Below are positions 8,102-16,412 of a stretch of 64,000 nucleotides of DNA, in pieces. The first letter of the stretch is position 1, and every line of letters begins with the position of its first letter. The notes beneath the pieces are model-generated. The model saw nothing but the letters and a program-made list of their open reading frames with translations, was not told the origin of the DNA and ran no database searches. The DNA is from Pseudarthrobacter enclensis (lineage in GTDB: Bacteria; Actinomycetota; Actinomycetes; Actinomycetales; Micrococcaceae): contig NZ_JAUSRE010000020.1 of NCBI RefSeq assembly GCF_030811655.1, forward strand, positions 43,207 through 107,206, read 5' to 3'. The translations under genes and the position numbers were made by a program.

Positions 8102-8434
8102 ATGATCCCGCTTATGCTGATCCTGCTCGCAGCGGTCCTTTCGGGGCTTGCGGTGGCAGCCGTCGCGAAGTTCGTCCACTGGCCAACTGCCCCGCTGGCC
8201 GTGGGCGCCTCCGGCACATTCGTTGCAGTACTGGTATGGCGGCTGTTGGCGAACTTATGGGCATTGAACGAAGACTTCATGCCGTTGGTCAGCATAGGCG
8301 ACACCGGGTGCCTGGTTGCCGGCGGCCTGGCGCCGGCCCTGGCAGCGTCCGCCGCCCGACCGTTGCCGCGAAAAGTCCTGGTGACCGTTGCAGGCGCCGT
8401 CGTGGCCTTTGCCGTGAACGTCGTGGTCCTATGA
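8102..8434 (+). CDS. Small four-helix membrane protein heading the chromate-transport operon
   Basis: A 110-aa hydrophobic protein with segments near 2-22, 31-51, 66-82 and 90-110, and almost no cytoplasmic domain. AAGGAGGAGCCC precedes the ATG. Its TGA overlaps the next ATG (ATGA), so it is translationally coupled to the YncE-like lipoprotein and, through that, to chrA. I recognise no named family. Its role in the unit is unknown. Confidence 0.75.
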   Translation: MIPLMLILLAAVLSGLAVAAVAKFVHWPTAPLAVGASGTFVAVLVWRLLANLWALNEDFMPLVSIGDTGCLVAGGLAPALAASAARPLPRKVLVTVAGAVVAFAVNVVVL

Positions 8435-9480
8435 CGGGCAGGAAATCAATCGTGCCGGGTTCCTGCACCCGCCGCGGCCGGGCCGGTCTCGCGATACCGG
8501 CCGCCTTGGCCGCACTGGTACTGGCTGCTTGCTCCGGCCCCGGCCCCGCAGCCGTTTCCGCCTTGCCGCTGAAGCAGGTGCAGGACCTGAAATTGCCCGG
8601 CGGCCCGACCCGGCTGGACTACCAGTCCATTGACCCGACCAACCGCATGCTGTACATCGCCCACCTGGGCGACGGAACGGTTGAAGCCGTGGACCTGGAC
8701 AAGGCCGCGGTAGCCGGCAGCGTCCCCGGGATCGCCTCGGCCCACGGTGTGATGGTGGCCGCTGACCGGCACTTGCTCCTGGCCGCCGCCTCGGGCACCA
8801 ATGAACTCGCATTCGTGGACACGGATACCCTGCAGGTCACTGGCCGGGTGAAATCCGGGGACCTTCCGGACGGGATCGCCTACGACCCGGCCCACGGCAA
8901 GGCCTTTGTCTCAAACGAGCATGACCACGTCCTGACCGTCATCGACGTCGCAACCGGAAAGGACATGCCATCTGTCGAGGTAGGCGGCGAAACCGGAAAC
9001 GTCATTTATGACCCTGGCTCGGGGAAAGTGTTCGTGAACGCCCAAAGCACAGGCGAACTGCTCGTCATCGATCCCGCCACCGACGCCGTCACCGACCGGA
9101 TCAGGGTCGACGGGTGCGACGGGAACCACGGCCTTTACATCGACGGAATGAGCCAGCTGGCCTTCATTGCCTGCGAAGGCAACGCCAAACTCTATGTCCT
9201 AGACCTCCGCAGCAAGCAAGCCGCAGCCCACTTCGATACCGGCGACGCCCCGGACGTACTGGCCTTCGACGTCGGCCTGCACCGGCTCTATCTCGCCGCC
9301 GAAGACGGCACCGTGAGCATCTTCGACGAACACGACCGGACGCTGGCACCTGTAGCCTCGGCCAAGTTGGCGGACCATGCGCACACCGTGGCCGTCGACC
9401 AGGCTAGCCACAAGGTGTACTTCCCACTCCAGGACATCAACGGCCACCCGGTCCTTCGCATCATGGAACCCACCACGTGA
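8431..9480 (+). CDS. Secreted lipoprotein with a YncE-like beta-propeller
   Basis: A 349-aa predicted surface lipoprotein. A basic N-terminus and hydrophobic stretch end in the lipobox LAAC with the lipidated C34. The mature part repeats short blades such as GNVIYDPGSGKVFV, DVLAFDVGLHRLYLAA and HTVAVDQASHKVYF, typical of seven-bladed YVTN/YncE propellers. Starts inside the stop of the preceding gene and overlaps chrA by 4 nt. A propeller lipoprotein coupled to a chromate transporter suggests an extracytoplasmic binding partner, but that is inference. Confidence 0.85.
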   Translation: MTGRKSIVPGSCTRRGRAGLAIPAALAALVLAACSGPGPAAVSALPLKQVQDLKLPGGPTRLDYQSIDPTNRMLYIAHLGDGTVEAVDLDKAAVAGSVPGIASAHGVMVAADRHLLLAAASGTNELAFVDTDTLQVTGRVKSGDLPDGIAYDPAHGKAFVSNEHDHVLTVIDVATGKDMPSVEVGGETGNVIYDPGSGKVFVNAQSTGELLVIDPATDAVTDRIRVDGCDGNHGLYIDGMSQLAFIACEGNAKLYVLDLRSKQAAAHFDTGDAPDVLAFDVGLHRLYLAAEDGTVSIFDEHDRTLAPVASAKLADHAHTVAVDQASHKVYFPLQDINGHPVLRIMEPTT

Positions 9481-10703
9481 ACAACACGACGGGCGCGGGC
9501 GGCGAAGCCTCCGGCGGGGACATCCCGTTCCGGAAGTTCCTCCTCTACTTCCTGCACCTGGGCGTCACCGGGTTCGGCGGTCCGATCGCCACTGTGGGAT
9601 ACATGCAGCGGGACCTTGTCGAGCGGCGGGCCTGGATCGACCGGCAGGAATTCCTTGACGGTGTGGCCCTCGGGCAGGCCATGCCCGGCCCGCTGGCCGC
9701 CCAGGTAGCCATGTGGATTGGATACCTCCAACGCGGCGCCTGGGGCGCCTTCGCAGTCGCTGCCGTGTTTGTCGGCCCCGCTTTCGTGATGGTCATCGCC
9801 GCCGGCGCGCTCTACACCCTTTACTCGGGCGCAGGCATCGTCCAGGCTCTTTTCTACGGCATCGCCCCAGCCGTAATGGCGATCATCCTCATCGCTGCCT
9901 ATAAACTCCTCAGGCTCACCGACCGCGGCGACTGGCGGCTCTGGGCAATCAGCGCCGCCGTCTTCTCCGTCACCGCGTTAACAGGCTCCGAACCCATCCC
10001 CTTGATCATGGGAGCCGGGCTGGCCATCCTCTTCCTCGATGCCCCGCCGGACTGGCGAAAGCGCAGGAAAAACGACGCCACCGGCACCGGACCGCCGGAG
10101 CCGCCCTCTTCACACGGCAATATATTGGTCCCCGCCCTGGCCACCGCGCCCATGGCAGCCCTGGGCACTGGCGGGGCCGCCCCGCTGATACCGCTGGGGC
10201 TGTTCTTCCTGCAAACGGGGGCGCTGGTCTTCGGCTCCGGCCTGGCGATCGTCCCGTTGCTGCGTGACGGAGTGGTCGACCAACATCACTGGCTGGACCA
10301 GGCCCAGTTCCTGGACGCCGTTGCCATAGGCCTCATCACCCCGGGCCCCGTCGTTATCACTGCAGGGTTCATTGGCTATCTCATCGCTGGGTTTCCCGGC
10401 GCGTTCGTCGCCACGGTCGCCATCTTTGCCCCGATCTACCTCGCCGTCGTCCTCCTCGGAAGATGGTTTGTCCGCCACCGCGGAAACACCCGCCTCCGGG
10501 CTTTCGTTGCCGGGGCCACCGCCGCCGCGGCAGGCGCACTCGCAGGCGCTGTGGTTGTCCTTACTCGTGAAGCGGTTACGGACCCGGTCACCGCTTCCAT
10601 CGGTCTCGTCACCCTGGGAGTTCTCTGGCGGTCCAAAATTCCCGAGCCCTGGATCGTCCTCTCGGCGGGCGTCCTGGGTCTGGGACTTCACCTCCTGCAC
10701 TGA
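9477..10703 (+). CDS. chrA: Chromate transporter, long-chain CHR family
   Basis: A 408-aa membrane protein with the two homologous CHR halves. The N-half has FGGPIATVGYM and LGQAMPGPLAAQ; the C-half repeats the pattern as FGSGLAIVPLL and IGLITPGPVVIT. About ten to twelve hydrophobic segments. Known members export chromate, sometimes with sulfate specificity. The GTG start at 9477 overlaps the upstream TGA. No chrB or other chromate regulator lies nearby, unlike described Arthrobacter chr loci, so regulation is unclear. Confidence 0.92.
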   Translation: MNNTTGAGGEASGGDIPFRKFLLYFLHLGVTGFGGPIATVGYMQRDLVERRAWIDRQEFLDGVALGQAMPGPLAAQVAMWIGYLQRGAWGAFAVAAVFVGPAFVMVIAAGALYTLYSGAGIVQALFYGIAPAVMAIILIAAYKLLRLTDRGDWRLWAISAAVFSVTALTGSEPIPLIMGAGLAILFLDAPPDWRKRRKNDATGTGPPEPPSSHGNILVPALATAPMAALGTGGAAPLIPLGLFFLQTGALVFGSGLAIVPLLRDGVVDQHHWLDQAQFLDAVAIGLITPGPVVITAGFIGYLIAGFPGAFVATVAIFAPIYLAVVLLGRWFVRHRGNTRLRAFVAGATAAAAGALAGAVVVLTREAVTDPVTASIGLVTLGVLWRSKIPEPWIVLSAGVLGLGLHLLH

Positions 10704-10814
10704 GAGACGGTTTGTGCCCACCGCCGCTCCGACGGGGGGCCGCAGCCGTTTCCGCGCTATTCAGTCCCGCCATGGTGCCGCGGCACTCCGGGGCGTCCCT
10801 GCCGGTGGGACAGG

Positions 10815-11714
10815 TCAGCCCTTCACGAGCTGGGAAGGTTTAATCGCGCTGACCATAGCGGGGTAGTAGCCGTCTGAGTATCCGTCAGCGGTCGGGTGGA
10901 AGTTGAACTGCGTGTAGGGGCCGAGGTTGAACCAGGAGCCCGAGGAACCGATCTCGTGGCCATCGAATTTGGGGGCGACATCCACGAACTGCGCGCCGGC
11001 GCCCCGTGCCTTATCCGCGAGGACCGCGTTGAGCTGGTCCGTGCCCTGGTCGAAGACCGCTGCGGCCGCCGCGGACATGACACCGCCGCCGGCGATGACT
11101 GTGGTGGATTCCCCGGCCGTCGCAAACAGTCGGGGGTACCCGAGCCAGACGATCTTGGCATTTGCCGCGTACCCGCGGATTGTTTGGACCGTCCCGGCGA
11201 CAGCGACGTTGTTCGCGAGGTCGATCCCATAGGCTGCGGCCGCCTGGCACCCGGTAGCCTCCGCCGACGTGTCTGCGGCGCATGCTGCGATGATCTGGCC
11301 GAAATTGACATCGTTTCCGCCGGCTGTAAGGGTCACCAGCCCTGTGGTGCTGTTGAGCACACCGTCAAGGGACGCCTTGGCCGCCTGCTGGGCGATGGTG
11401 GGAATACCCGAGGTTGTTGTTCCGACAGTCGCGCCTGCACACGCATAGTCACCGGTGAGGGCCACCGATTGGAGCTGGTCGAACAACGCCACGTCGGCAG
11501 GGCCGCCGCGCAGGCAGGCCGGGCTGCCGAACGCCGGATTGACGGCGGCGGTCGGCGCCAACGAGCCCCAGCCGCTTGAGTAGGAGTCCCCCAGATTGAC
11601 GTATTGGACGGGGTCCTGTGCGGCGAAAGCCGGCGCGGACGCCCCTGGGAGGATAAGGGCTGCTGCGGCGGCGGAAGCGGCTGCACTGCGGCGCAGGGCT
11701 GCGGGGAACTGCAT
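10815..11714 (-). CDS. Secreted SGNH/GDSL-family hydrolase (lipase/esterase)
   Basis: A 299-aa exported esterase-like enzyme. A signal peptide is clear (basic start, Ala-rich core, APAFA-A cleavage near residue 32). SGNH blocks: GDSYSSG just after the mature start (nucleophile Ser), GGNDVNFG mid-protein (oxyanion Asn), and FHPTADGY near the C-terminus (catalytic His). Cysteine pairs fit disulfides outside the cell. Monocistronic, convergent with chrA; the 111 nt between them shows nothing I can name. Confidence 0.9.
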   Translation of the reverse strand: MQFPAALRRSAAASAAAAALILPGASAPAFAAQDPVQYVNLGDSYSSGWGSLAPTAAVNPAFGSPACLRGGPADVALFDQLQSVALTGDYACAGATVGTTTSGIPTIAQQAAKASLDGVLNSTTGLVTLTAGGNDVNFGQIIAACAADTSAEATGCQAAAAYGIDLANNVAVAGTVQTIRGYAANAKIVWLGYPRLFATAGESTTVIAGGGVMSAAAAAVFDQGTDQLNAVLADKARGAGAQFVDVAPKFDGHEIGSSGSWFNLGPYTQFNFHPTADGYSDGYYPAMVSAIKPSQLVKG

Positions 11715-11811
11715 GATGTGCTCCGTACTGTCCTCGGGTAAACGTTTCCCATGACGCTAGGGCCTGGCCCGGACGCCCCAACAGGGTCCTTGGACTCTGA
11801 CAAGGCAGGAG

Positions 11812-12339
11812 CTACTCAGTGCCCGCCACATGGCTGCGGCGCTCCAGGAGCAGCGTGTCCTGCCAGTGCCCGGCCTTTGGCCCGTGGCTGATCCGGGCAA
11901 TCCGCTCCCTGGTTCCCACCACCCGGAATCCCAGTTTTTGATGCAGCGCCAGGCTCGCCGTGTTCTCCGGGAAAATGCTCGACTGGATGGTCCAGATCCC
12001 TGCCGCCTCCGTGGACCCGATGAGGGCGCCCAGCAGGATCCGGCCCACGCCGCGCCCATGCGTCTCCGGCGCCACATAGATGGAGTGTTCCACGACGCCC
12101 CGGTACACCTCGCGGTACGACACACGGGTCACCGCGGCCCATCCCAGAACCTGGCCACCCTCCTCGGCGATGAGCCGGTGTTCAGCCAGCCGGCCGCCGT
12201 CGAACGCCTCCCAGGTGGGCGGCTCGCTCTCGAAGGTTGCCTCCCCCGTGGCGATCCCGGCAGCGTAGATCGCGTGGACGGCTTCCCAGTCGTCGGGGCA
12301 CATGGGGCGGATGGTCACGGGGCGGCGCATGGATCCCAT
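11812..12339 (-). CDS. GNAT N-acetyltransferase, phosphinothricin/MnaT-like family
   Basis: A 175-aa acetyl-CoA-dependent acetyltransferase. The family start ITIRP-type strand (VTIRPMCPDDWEAV), the TGEATFE stretch and the acetyl-CoA P-loop GRGVGR (about 98-103, in APETHGRGVGRILLGAL) match PAT/YncA proteins that acetylate phosphinothricin or methionine sulfone-like amines. The late IFPENTASLALHQKLGF motif also fits. The start may be the ATG at 12339 or one three codons in. Stands alone. Confidence 0.9.
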   Translation of the reverse strand: MGSMRRPVTIRPMCPDDWEAVHAIYAAGIATGEATFESEPPTWEAFDGGRLAEHRLIAEEGGQVLGWAAVTRVSYREVYRGVVEHSIYVAPETHGRGVGRILLGALIGSTEAAGIWTIQSSIFPENTASLALHQKLGFRVVGTRERIARISHGPKAGHWQDTLLLERRSHVAGTE

Positions 12340-12488
12340 TATGGTGCCGCAGCCGCGTTCCTCCCTCCCGGGGCGCCGCGGTGCGGGGGTGTAAATAATC
12401 CGTCAATTAATCGCCCCGCCCACCCCGATCAGGCCCGCGCGGCCCTTTGATTGAGGCAAAGGCAGCATGGGTGGAGGCGGGAGCGACG

Positions 12489-12989
12489 ATGCGGTGGGAT
12501 GAGGCGCCGGAGGACCGTGGCACGGTCAAGTTTGCCGCGGTAGCCGTGGCCGTGGAGGGCTACGGCGGCCGCGGACTGAACGGCCGTGCCCTGCAGTCGG
12601 CCACCGGCTACCTCTTCCCGGACCAGGACGGCGAGACGTGGTGGGTCATCTTCCAGCCCTGGCCGGCGGCCGGCCCGCAGGGGCACAAAGTTCCCGGCGA
12701 CATCCTGGCCTGCAATGATTCCTACGGCGACATGGTGCATGTGGTGGTGCTGGCGGCGGGTGTACGGGAGGACGACGCCGAGGCAGCCTTTCGCACGGAC
12801 GTCCCGTTGACGCTCGCGGACGCCGCCCGGGTGGCCGCCGGTCAGCCGACGTGGACCCAGGGCCGCTGGGTGACGTTCGGGACGGCTTCGCGCAGGACTT
12901 CCCGGGTCACGGGCGCAATCTCGCCCTCGCCGAGGAACAAGAAGCGCAGGAGGTTGGTGATGGGGTTGCCTTCCGTCCAGCGGAAGTAG
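12489..12989 (+). CDS. Hypothetical protein with its 3' end overlapping a convergent permease gene
   Basis: Frame from ATG 12489 (GCGGGAG upstream; a TTG at 12447 is the other start). It gives 166 aa. The first about 115 residues look like a folded soluble protein (FAAVAVAVEGYGG, WWVIFQPWPAAGPQGHKVPGDILACNDSYGDMVHVVVL). The last about 50 lie antisense to the permease C-terminus and are low-complexity basic. The natural stop may therefore have been lost by a frameshift near the junction. No family recognised. Confidence 0.5.
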   Translation: MRWDEAPEDRGTVKFAAVAVAVEGYGGRGLNGRALQSATGYLFPDQDGETWWVIFQPWPAAGPQGHKVPGDILACNDSYGDMVHVVVLAAGVREDDAEAAFRTDVPLTLADAARVAAGQPTWTQGRWVTFGTASRRTSRVTGAISPSPRNKKRRRLVMGLPSVQRK

Positions 12990-14818
12990 ATGTGCGGCAT
13001 CAGCCCGGTCACGTCCCGGATGTGCAGCAGCACGGAGGCGATGGTGTTCGGAACCACCGGTCCGTGCACTTCGAGGACGCGGTAGCCGTGGCGGTTAACA
13101 CCGTGGACGAACAGTTCGGTTTCGAAGTCGGAGGAATCGTCCACCACCACTTCGAGGAACAGGGCCTCCCCGGCCAGCGGCAGGTGACTTACCTCGATGG
13201 CCGATTCGAGTTTGTCCCGGTACGCTTCCGCGGTCATCCGCAGCGGTTCGTGGGCGATGATCGCGATGGGCCCGTCCAGGGTGCTGGACATGAATTCCAG
13301 CGCCTGCTGGTCCAGGTGCACCCGGGTGGCATGCAGCTCAAAGGAACGCCGCACCCGTGACAGCAGCGAGATGACGATGATGCCCAGGATGAAGATCGCG
13401 GCGATCCTGATGCCTTCCGGGCGTTCAAAGATGTTGGCCACCGTGGTGTAGGCGAAGACCACGGAGATGGCGCCGAAGCCGAAGGTGAGGTTCCGTTGCC
13501 TGCGCCGGCGGGCTGACAGCGTCACGGCCACCGCGGCGGACGTCATCAGCACCAGCACGCCGGTGGCGTACGCACCGCCCTGGGCGTCGACGTCGGCGTT
13601 GAAGATGAAGGTGATCGCAAAGCCGATCAGGGTGAAGACCAGCACCAGGGGCCGGACAGCTTTGGCCCATCCGGGGGCCATGCCGTAGCGCGGCAGGTAC
13701 CGGGGAACCAGGTTCAGCAGGCCAGCCATGGCCGAGGCACCGGCAAACCAGAGGATGCCGATGGTGCTGATGTCGTACACGCTGCCGAAACCCACGCCCA
13801 GGTATTCGTGCGCCAGGTAGGCCAGGGCGCGGCCGTTGGCCTGGCCGCCGGGCTGGAATTCCTGCTCCGGGATCAGGACGACTGTAATGAAGCTGGTGGT
13901 CAGCAGGAACACGCTCATGATCACAGCGGCGGTGGTGAGCATCCGCCGGGCTCCGCGGATGCGGCCTGCCGGATTTTCTTCGGTGTCGTCCTCGGCTCCC
14001 TTGACCTGCGGCATCACGGCGACGCCGGTCTCAAAGCCGGACAGGCCAAGGGCCAGCTTGGGGAACACCAGCAGCGCGATGGCCACCGCCATCACGGGGT
14101 TCCCGTGCGATACCCACAAGTTGGTCCACCAGTCCCCCATGGCTGCGGGGTGGGAGAGCACCTGCCCCAGGGTGGCAACCACCACCACGGCATTTAGGGC
14201 CAGGTACAGGACCACCAGGACCACGGCGACGCCGATCGCTTCCTTGAATCCCCGCAGGAACACGGCCGCCAGCAGCGCCAGCAGGAACAGCGTGACGGGG
14301 ACGTTCTGGTCCTGGAGCCACCCCGGAGCGACGGGGTTGCCGAGCAGGTGCGCGCTGGCGTCGGCTGCCGAAAGCGTCATGGTGATCATGAAGTCGGTGG
14401 CGGCGAACCCGAGCAGGACCAGGACCAGGAGCTTGCCGCCCCAGCGGGGAAGGAGCCGTTCCAGCATGGCGATGGAGCCTTCACCACGGGGGCTTTCCCC
14501 TGCAACGCGCCGGTAGACCGGGAGTGCCCCGAGCAGGGTCACGGCCACCAGCACCAGGGTGGCCAGCGGCGAGATCACGCCTGCGGCGAGCGCGGCAATG
14601 GCGGGCTGGTAGCCCAACGTGGAGAAGTAGTCCACGCCCGTGAGGCACATGACCTGCCACCACGCGTGCTTCTTTTCATGGCTGGTGGGCACACCCCCGG
14701 GTCCGGGGTGCGCACCCTTGCTGTCCTGCAGCCCGAACAGCAGCCAGTCCTTCAAGGCCTTCTGGCCGCGCGCGTGCGGCGCCGATGGATCTGCCGGGGG
14801 CCTGCTTAACGTGGTCAT
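12842..14818 (-). CDS. Large APC-superfamily permease (KUP/KimA-like cation or amino-acid transporter)
   Basis: A 658-aa membrane protein with about twelve helices between residues 55 and 480. A soluble C-terminal domain of about 170 residues follows (RRSFELHATRVHLDQQ onward). The N-terminal region FSTLGYQPAIAALAAGVISP and RVAGESPRGEGSIAMLERLLP resemble the KUP/KimA branch of the APC superfamily, some of which import potassium. Substrate is not proven. KdpDE-like regulators are encoded 1.6 kb away. A 9-bp dyad lies upstream at 14890. No c-di-AMP riboswitch was recognised before it. Confidence 0.85.
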   Translation of the reverse strand: MTTLSRPPADPSAPHARGQKALKDWLLFGLQDSKGAHPGPGGVPTSHEKKHAWWQVMCLTGVDYFSTLGYQPAIAALAAGVISPLATLVLVAVTLLGALPVYRRVAGESPRGEGSIAMLERLLPRWGGKLLVLVLLGFAATDFMITMTLSAADASAHLLGNPVAPGWLQDQNVPVTLFLLALLAAVFLRGFKEAIGVAVVLVVLYLALNAVVVVATLGQVLSHPAAMGDWWTNLWVSHGNPVMAVAIALLVFPKLALGLSGFETGVAVMPQVKGAEDDTEENPAGRIRGARRMLTTAAVIMSVFLLTTSFITVVLIPEQEFQPGGQANGRALAYLAHEYLGVGFGSVYDISTIGILWFAGASAMAGLLNLVPRYLPRYGMAPGWAKAVRPLVLVFTLIGFAITFIFNADVDAQGGAYATGVLVLMTSAAVAVTLSARRRRQRNLTFGFGAISVVFAYTTVANIFERPEGIRIAAIFILGIIVISLLSRVRRSFELHATRVHLDQQALEFMSSTLDGPIAIIAHEPLRMTAEAYRDKLESAIEVSHLPLAGEALFLEVVVDDSSDFETELFVHGVNRHGYRVLEVHGPVVPNTIASVLLHIRDVTGLMPHIYFRWTEGNPITNLLRFLFLGEGEIAPVTREVLREAVPNVTQRPWVHVG

Positions 14819-14889
14819 GTCCGCCTTCCCGCGCTGCCCTCTGCAACGCGACCACTGCCGAAGCTAGCACCGGCGAAAAGGCCCGACCT

Positions 14890-14923
14890 GCGTAAAGGGC
14901 CTTTATTGACGAATCCTTTACGC
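14890..14923. promoter_or_regulatory. Inverted repeat between the tetR gene and the permease gene
   Basis: Perfect 9-bp arms GCGTAAAGG (14890-14898) and CCTTTACGC (14915-14923) around a 16-bp AT-richer spacer. It lies 72 nt upstream of the permease start and 67 nt past the tetR-like stop, both genes on the minus strand. No T-tract follows, so an operator for the permease is as likely as a terminator. Confidence 0.5.
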
Positions 14924-14989
14924 GTGATTCACGACGGCGGCCGCCGCCCCAGGTGCCCCGCCCGCCGCCGAACCGATGTGCGCAAACCG

Positions 14990-15568
14990 CTACGGGAGGG
15001 GGCAGGCCTCGTCGACCAGCCGCCGGGCAAGGGCCAGGGCGCGCCGCCCGTACGTGCCGCCGTCGAGCACGGCCGCCGTGGCGTAGGCGCCGTTGAGGAC
15101 AATCAGCAGCTCCTCGGCGAGCTGGTCCGGGGAGTCGGCCCCGGCGTCGGCCGCGAGCGAACGGAACCAGTCGCGCACCTGCTGCTTATGGCCCACCGCT
15201 GCCATGTGGGCGGGATGCCGGCCGTCCGGGAACTCGGTATTGGTGTTCAGCATCGGGCAGCCGCGGTAGGTTTCCCCGGCGCAGTCCGTGGCGAGTACCT
15301 CGAAGACGGCCAGTATCTTCTCCCGCGGTCCGGGCTGGCCGCCGGCGGCCTGGAGCATACGTTCAAACCATGCCTCGGCCCGGCCTTCCACGTAGGCAGT
15401 GGCGAGGGCGTCCTTGGTGGGGAACTGCCGGTAGACGGTGGCGTTGCCCACCCCGCACTCCTTGACCACGGCATCCATCCCCACGGCCCTAATGCCCTGC
15501 TGGTAGAACAGCCGGGTGGCCACGTCAAGAACATTGCGCCGGTTTTCCTCGCCCGTCCTGCGCACCAC
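14990..15568 (-). CDS. TetR/AcrR-family repressor
   Basis: A 192-aa regulator. The N-terminal HTH reads ILDVATRLFYQQG-like (VLDVATRLFYQQGIRAVGMDAVV) then GVGNATVYRQFPTKDALATAYV, the standard TetR recognition region. The ligand domain carries GCPMLNTNTEFPDG. The start is GTG at 15568, or GTG at 15577, with AAGGAG nearby; the longer upstream frame only runs antisense to the neighbouring reductase. Divergent from that reductase across a 130-nt region with repeated dyads, so it probably represses it and itself. Confidence 0.9.
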   Translation of the reverse strand: MVRRTGEENRRNVLDVATRLFYQQGIRAVGMDAVVKECGVGNATVYRQFPTKDALATAYVEGRAEAWFERMLQAAGGQPGPREKILAVFEVLATDCAGETYRGCPMLNTNTEFPDGRHPAHMAAVGHKQQVRDWFRSLAADAGADSPDQLAEELLIVLNGAYATAAVLDGGTYGRRALALARRLVDEACPLP

Positions 15569-15610
15569 AAAAACCACACTCCTTCGAAACTTCCCGCATC
15601 CTGCATCCCC

Positions 15611-15671
15611 TCCAGTTTGACAGACGGAACGATCCGTCACAAAGTATGAGAACGATCCGTCACAAACTGGA
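15611..15671. promoter_or_regulatory. Compound operator between tetR and the F420-reductase-like gene
   Basis: The 17-bp word GAACGATCCGTCACAAA occurs twice (15627-15643 and 15650-15666), 23 bp apart. The first copy sits in the dyad GACGGA-ACGA-TCCGTC (15623-15638). An outer perfect 9-bp inverted repeat TCCAGTTTG/CAAACTGGA (15611-15619 and 15663-15671) encloses both. This fits binding of two TetR dimers in the divergent promoter. Confidence 0.75.
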
Positions 15672-15698
15672 CGGGTCCGAAGACCACAAGGAGCATCC

Positions 15699-16376
15699 AT
15701 GAATACCGCCGTCCTCGGAACCGGCATCGTCGGCCGGACCATCGCAGCGCGTCTCGCCGAACTCGGCCATTCCGTCACCATCGGCACCCGGGACCCCGAG
15801 GCCACCCTCGCCCGCACCGAGCCCGACGCCATGGGCACTCCCCCGTTCGCGGCCTGGGCCGCCGGGAACCCTGGTATCACCGTCGCCGGTTTCGCCGATG
15901 CGGCGGCCGGTGCTGAACTCGTTGTCAATGCAACCAACGGCGGCGCCTCCCTGGACGTCCTCTCGGCGGCCGGCGCCGGCAACCTGGACGGCAAGGTCAT
16001 CCTCGACATCGCCAACCCGCTCGACTTCAGCAAGGGCATGCCGCCCACCCTGTTCGTCAAGGACACGGACTCGCTCGGCGAGCAGATCCAGCGCGCCTTC
16101 CGGGGGGCGCGGGTGGTGAAGGCGCTGAACACGCTCAACGCGGACCTTATGGCACGGCCGGCGCAGCTCGCCGACCCCGGCACTGTCTTCGTTTCCGGCA
16201 ACGACGCGGACGCCAAGAACACCGTCACAGCGCTCCTGAAGGACTTCGGACACCAGGACGTCATCGACCTCGGCGACATCACCACCGCCCGGGGCACCGA
16301 AATGCTCCTGCCGGTATGGCTGCGCCTTTGGGGCGCGCTGGGCACCCCTTCCTTCAACTTCAAGATCGTCCGCTGA
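15699..16376 (+). CDS. NADPH-dependent F420-reductase-like NAD(P)-binding protein
   Basis: A 225-aa Rossmann protein. AVLGTGIVGRTIAARLAELGHSV opens with the GxGxxG dinucleotide motif, followed by IGTRDPEA, the NADP-phosphate region seen in F420H2:NADP oxidoreductase relatives. KVILDIANPLD and VVKALNTLNADLM also match that family. Whether F420 is bound is uncertain, because many short members act on other substrates. Transcribed divergently from the TetR regulator and likely de-repressed by its ligand. Confidence 0.88.
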   Translation: MNTAVLGTGIVGRTIAARLAELGHSVTIGTRDPEATLARTEPDAMGTPPFAAWAAGNPGITVAGFADAAAGAELVVNATNGGASLDVLSAAGAGNLDGKVILDIANPLDFSKGMPPTLFVKDTDSLGEQIQRAFRGARVVKALNTLNADLMARPAQLADPGTVFVSGNDADAKNTVTALLKDFGHQDVIDLGDITTARGTEMLLPVWLRLWGALGTPSFNFKIVR

Positions 16377-16412
16377 CACCGGTCCAGCCGGGGACTCCCG
16401 GATTTTGGCGGC

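Noticed and set aside
14819..14989. Possible ydaO-type c-di-AMP riboswitch before the KimA-like permease
   Set aside because: The 171 nt leader shows only one 9-bp dyad and is too short and too simple for that riboswitch; no conserved ydaO words were recognised.
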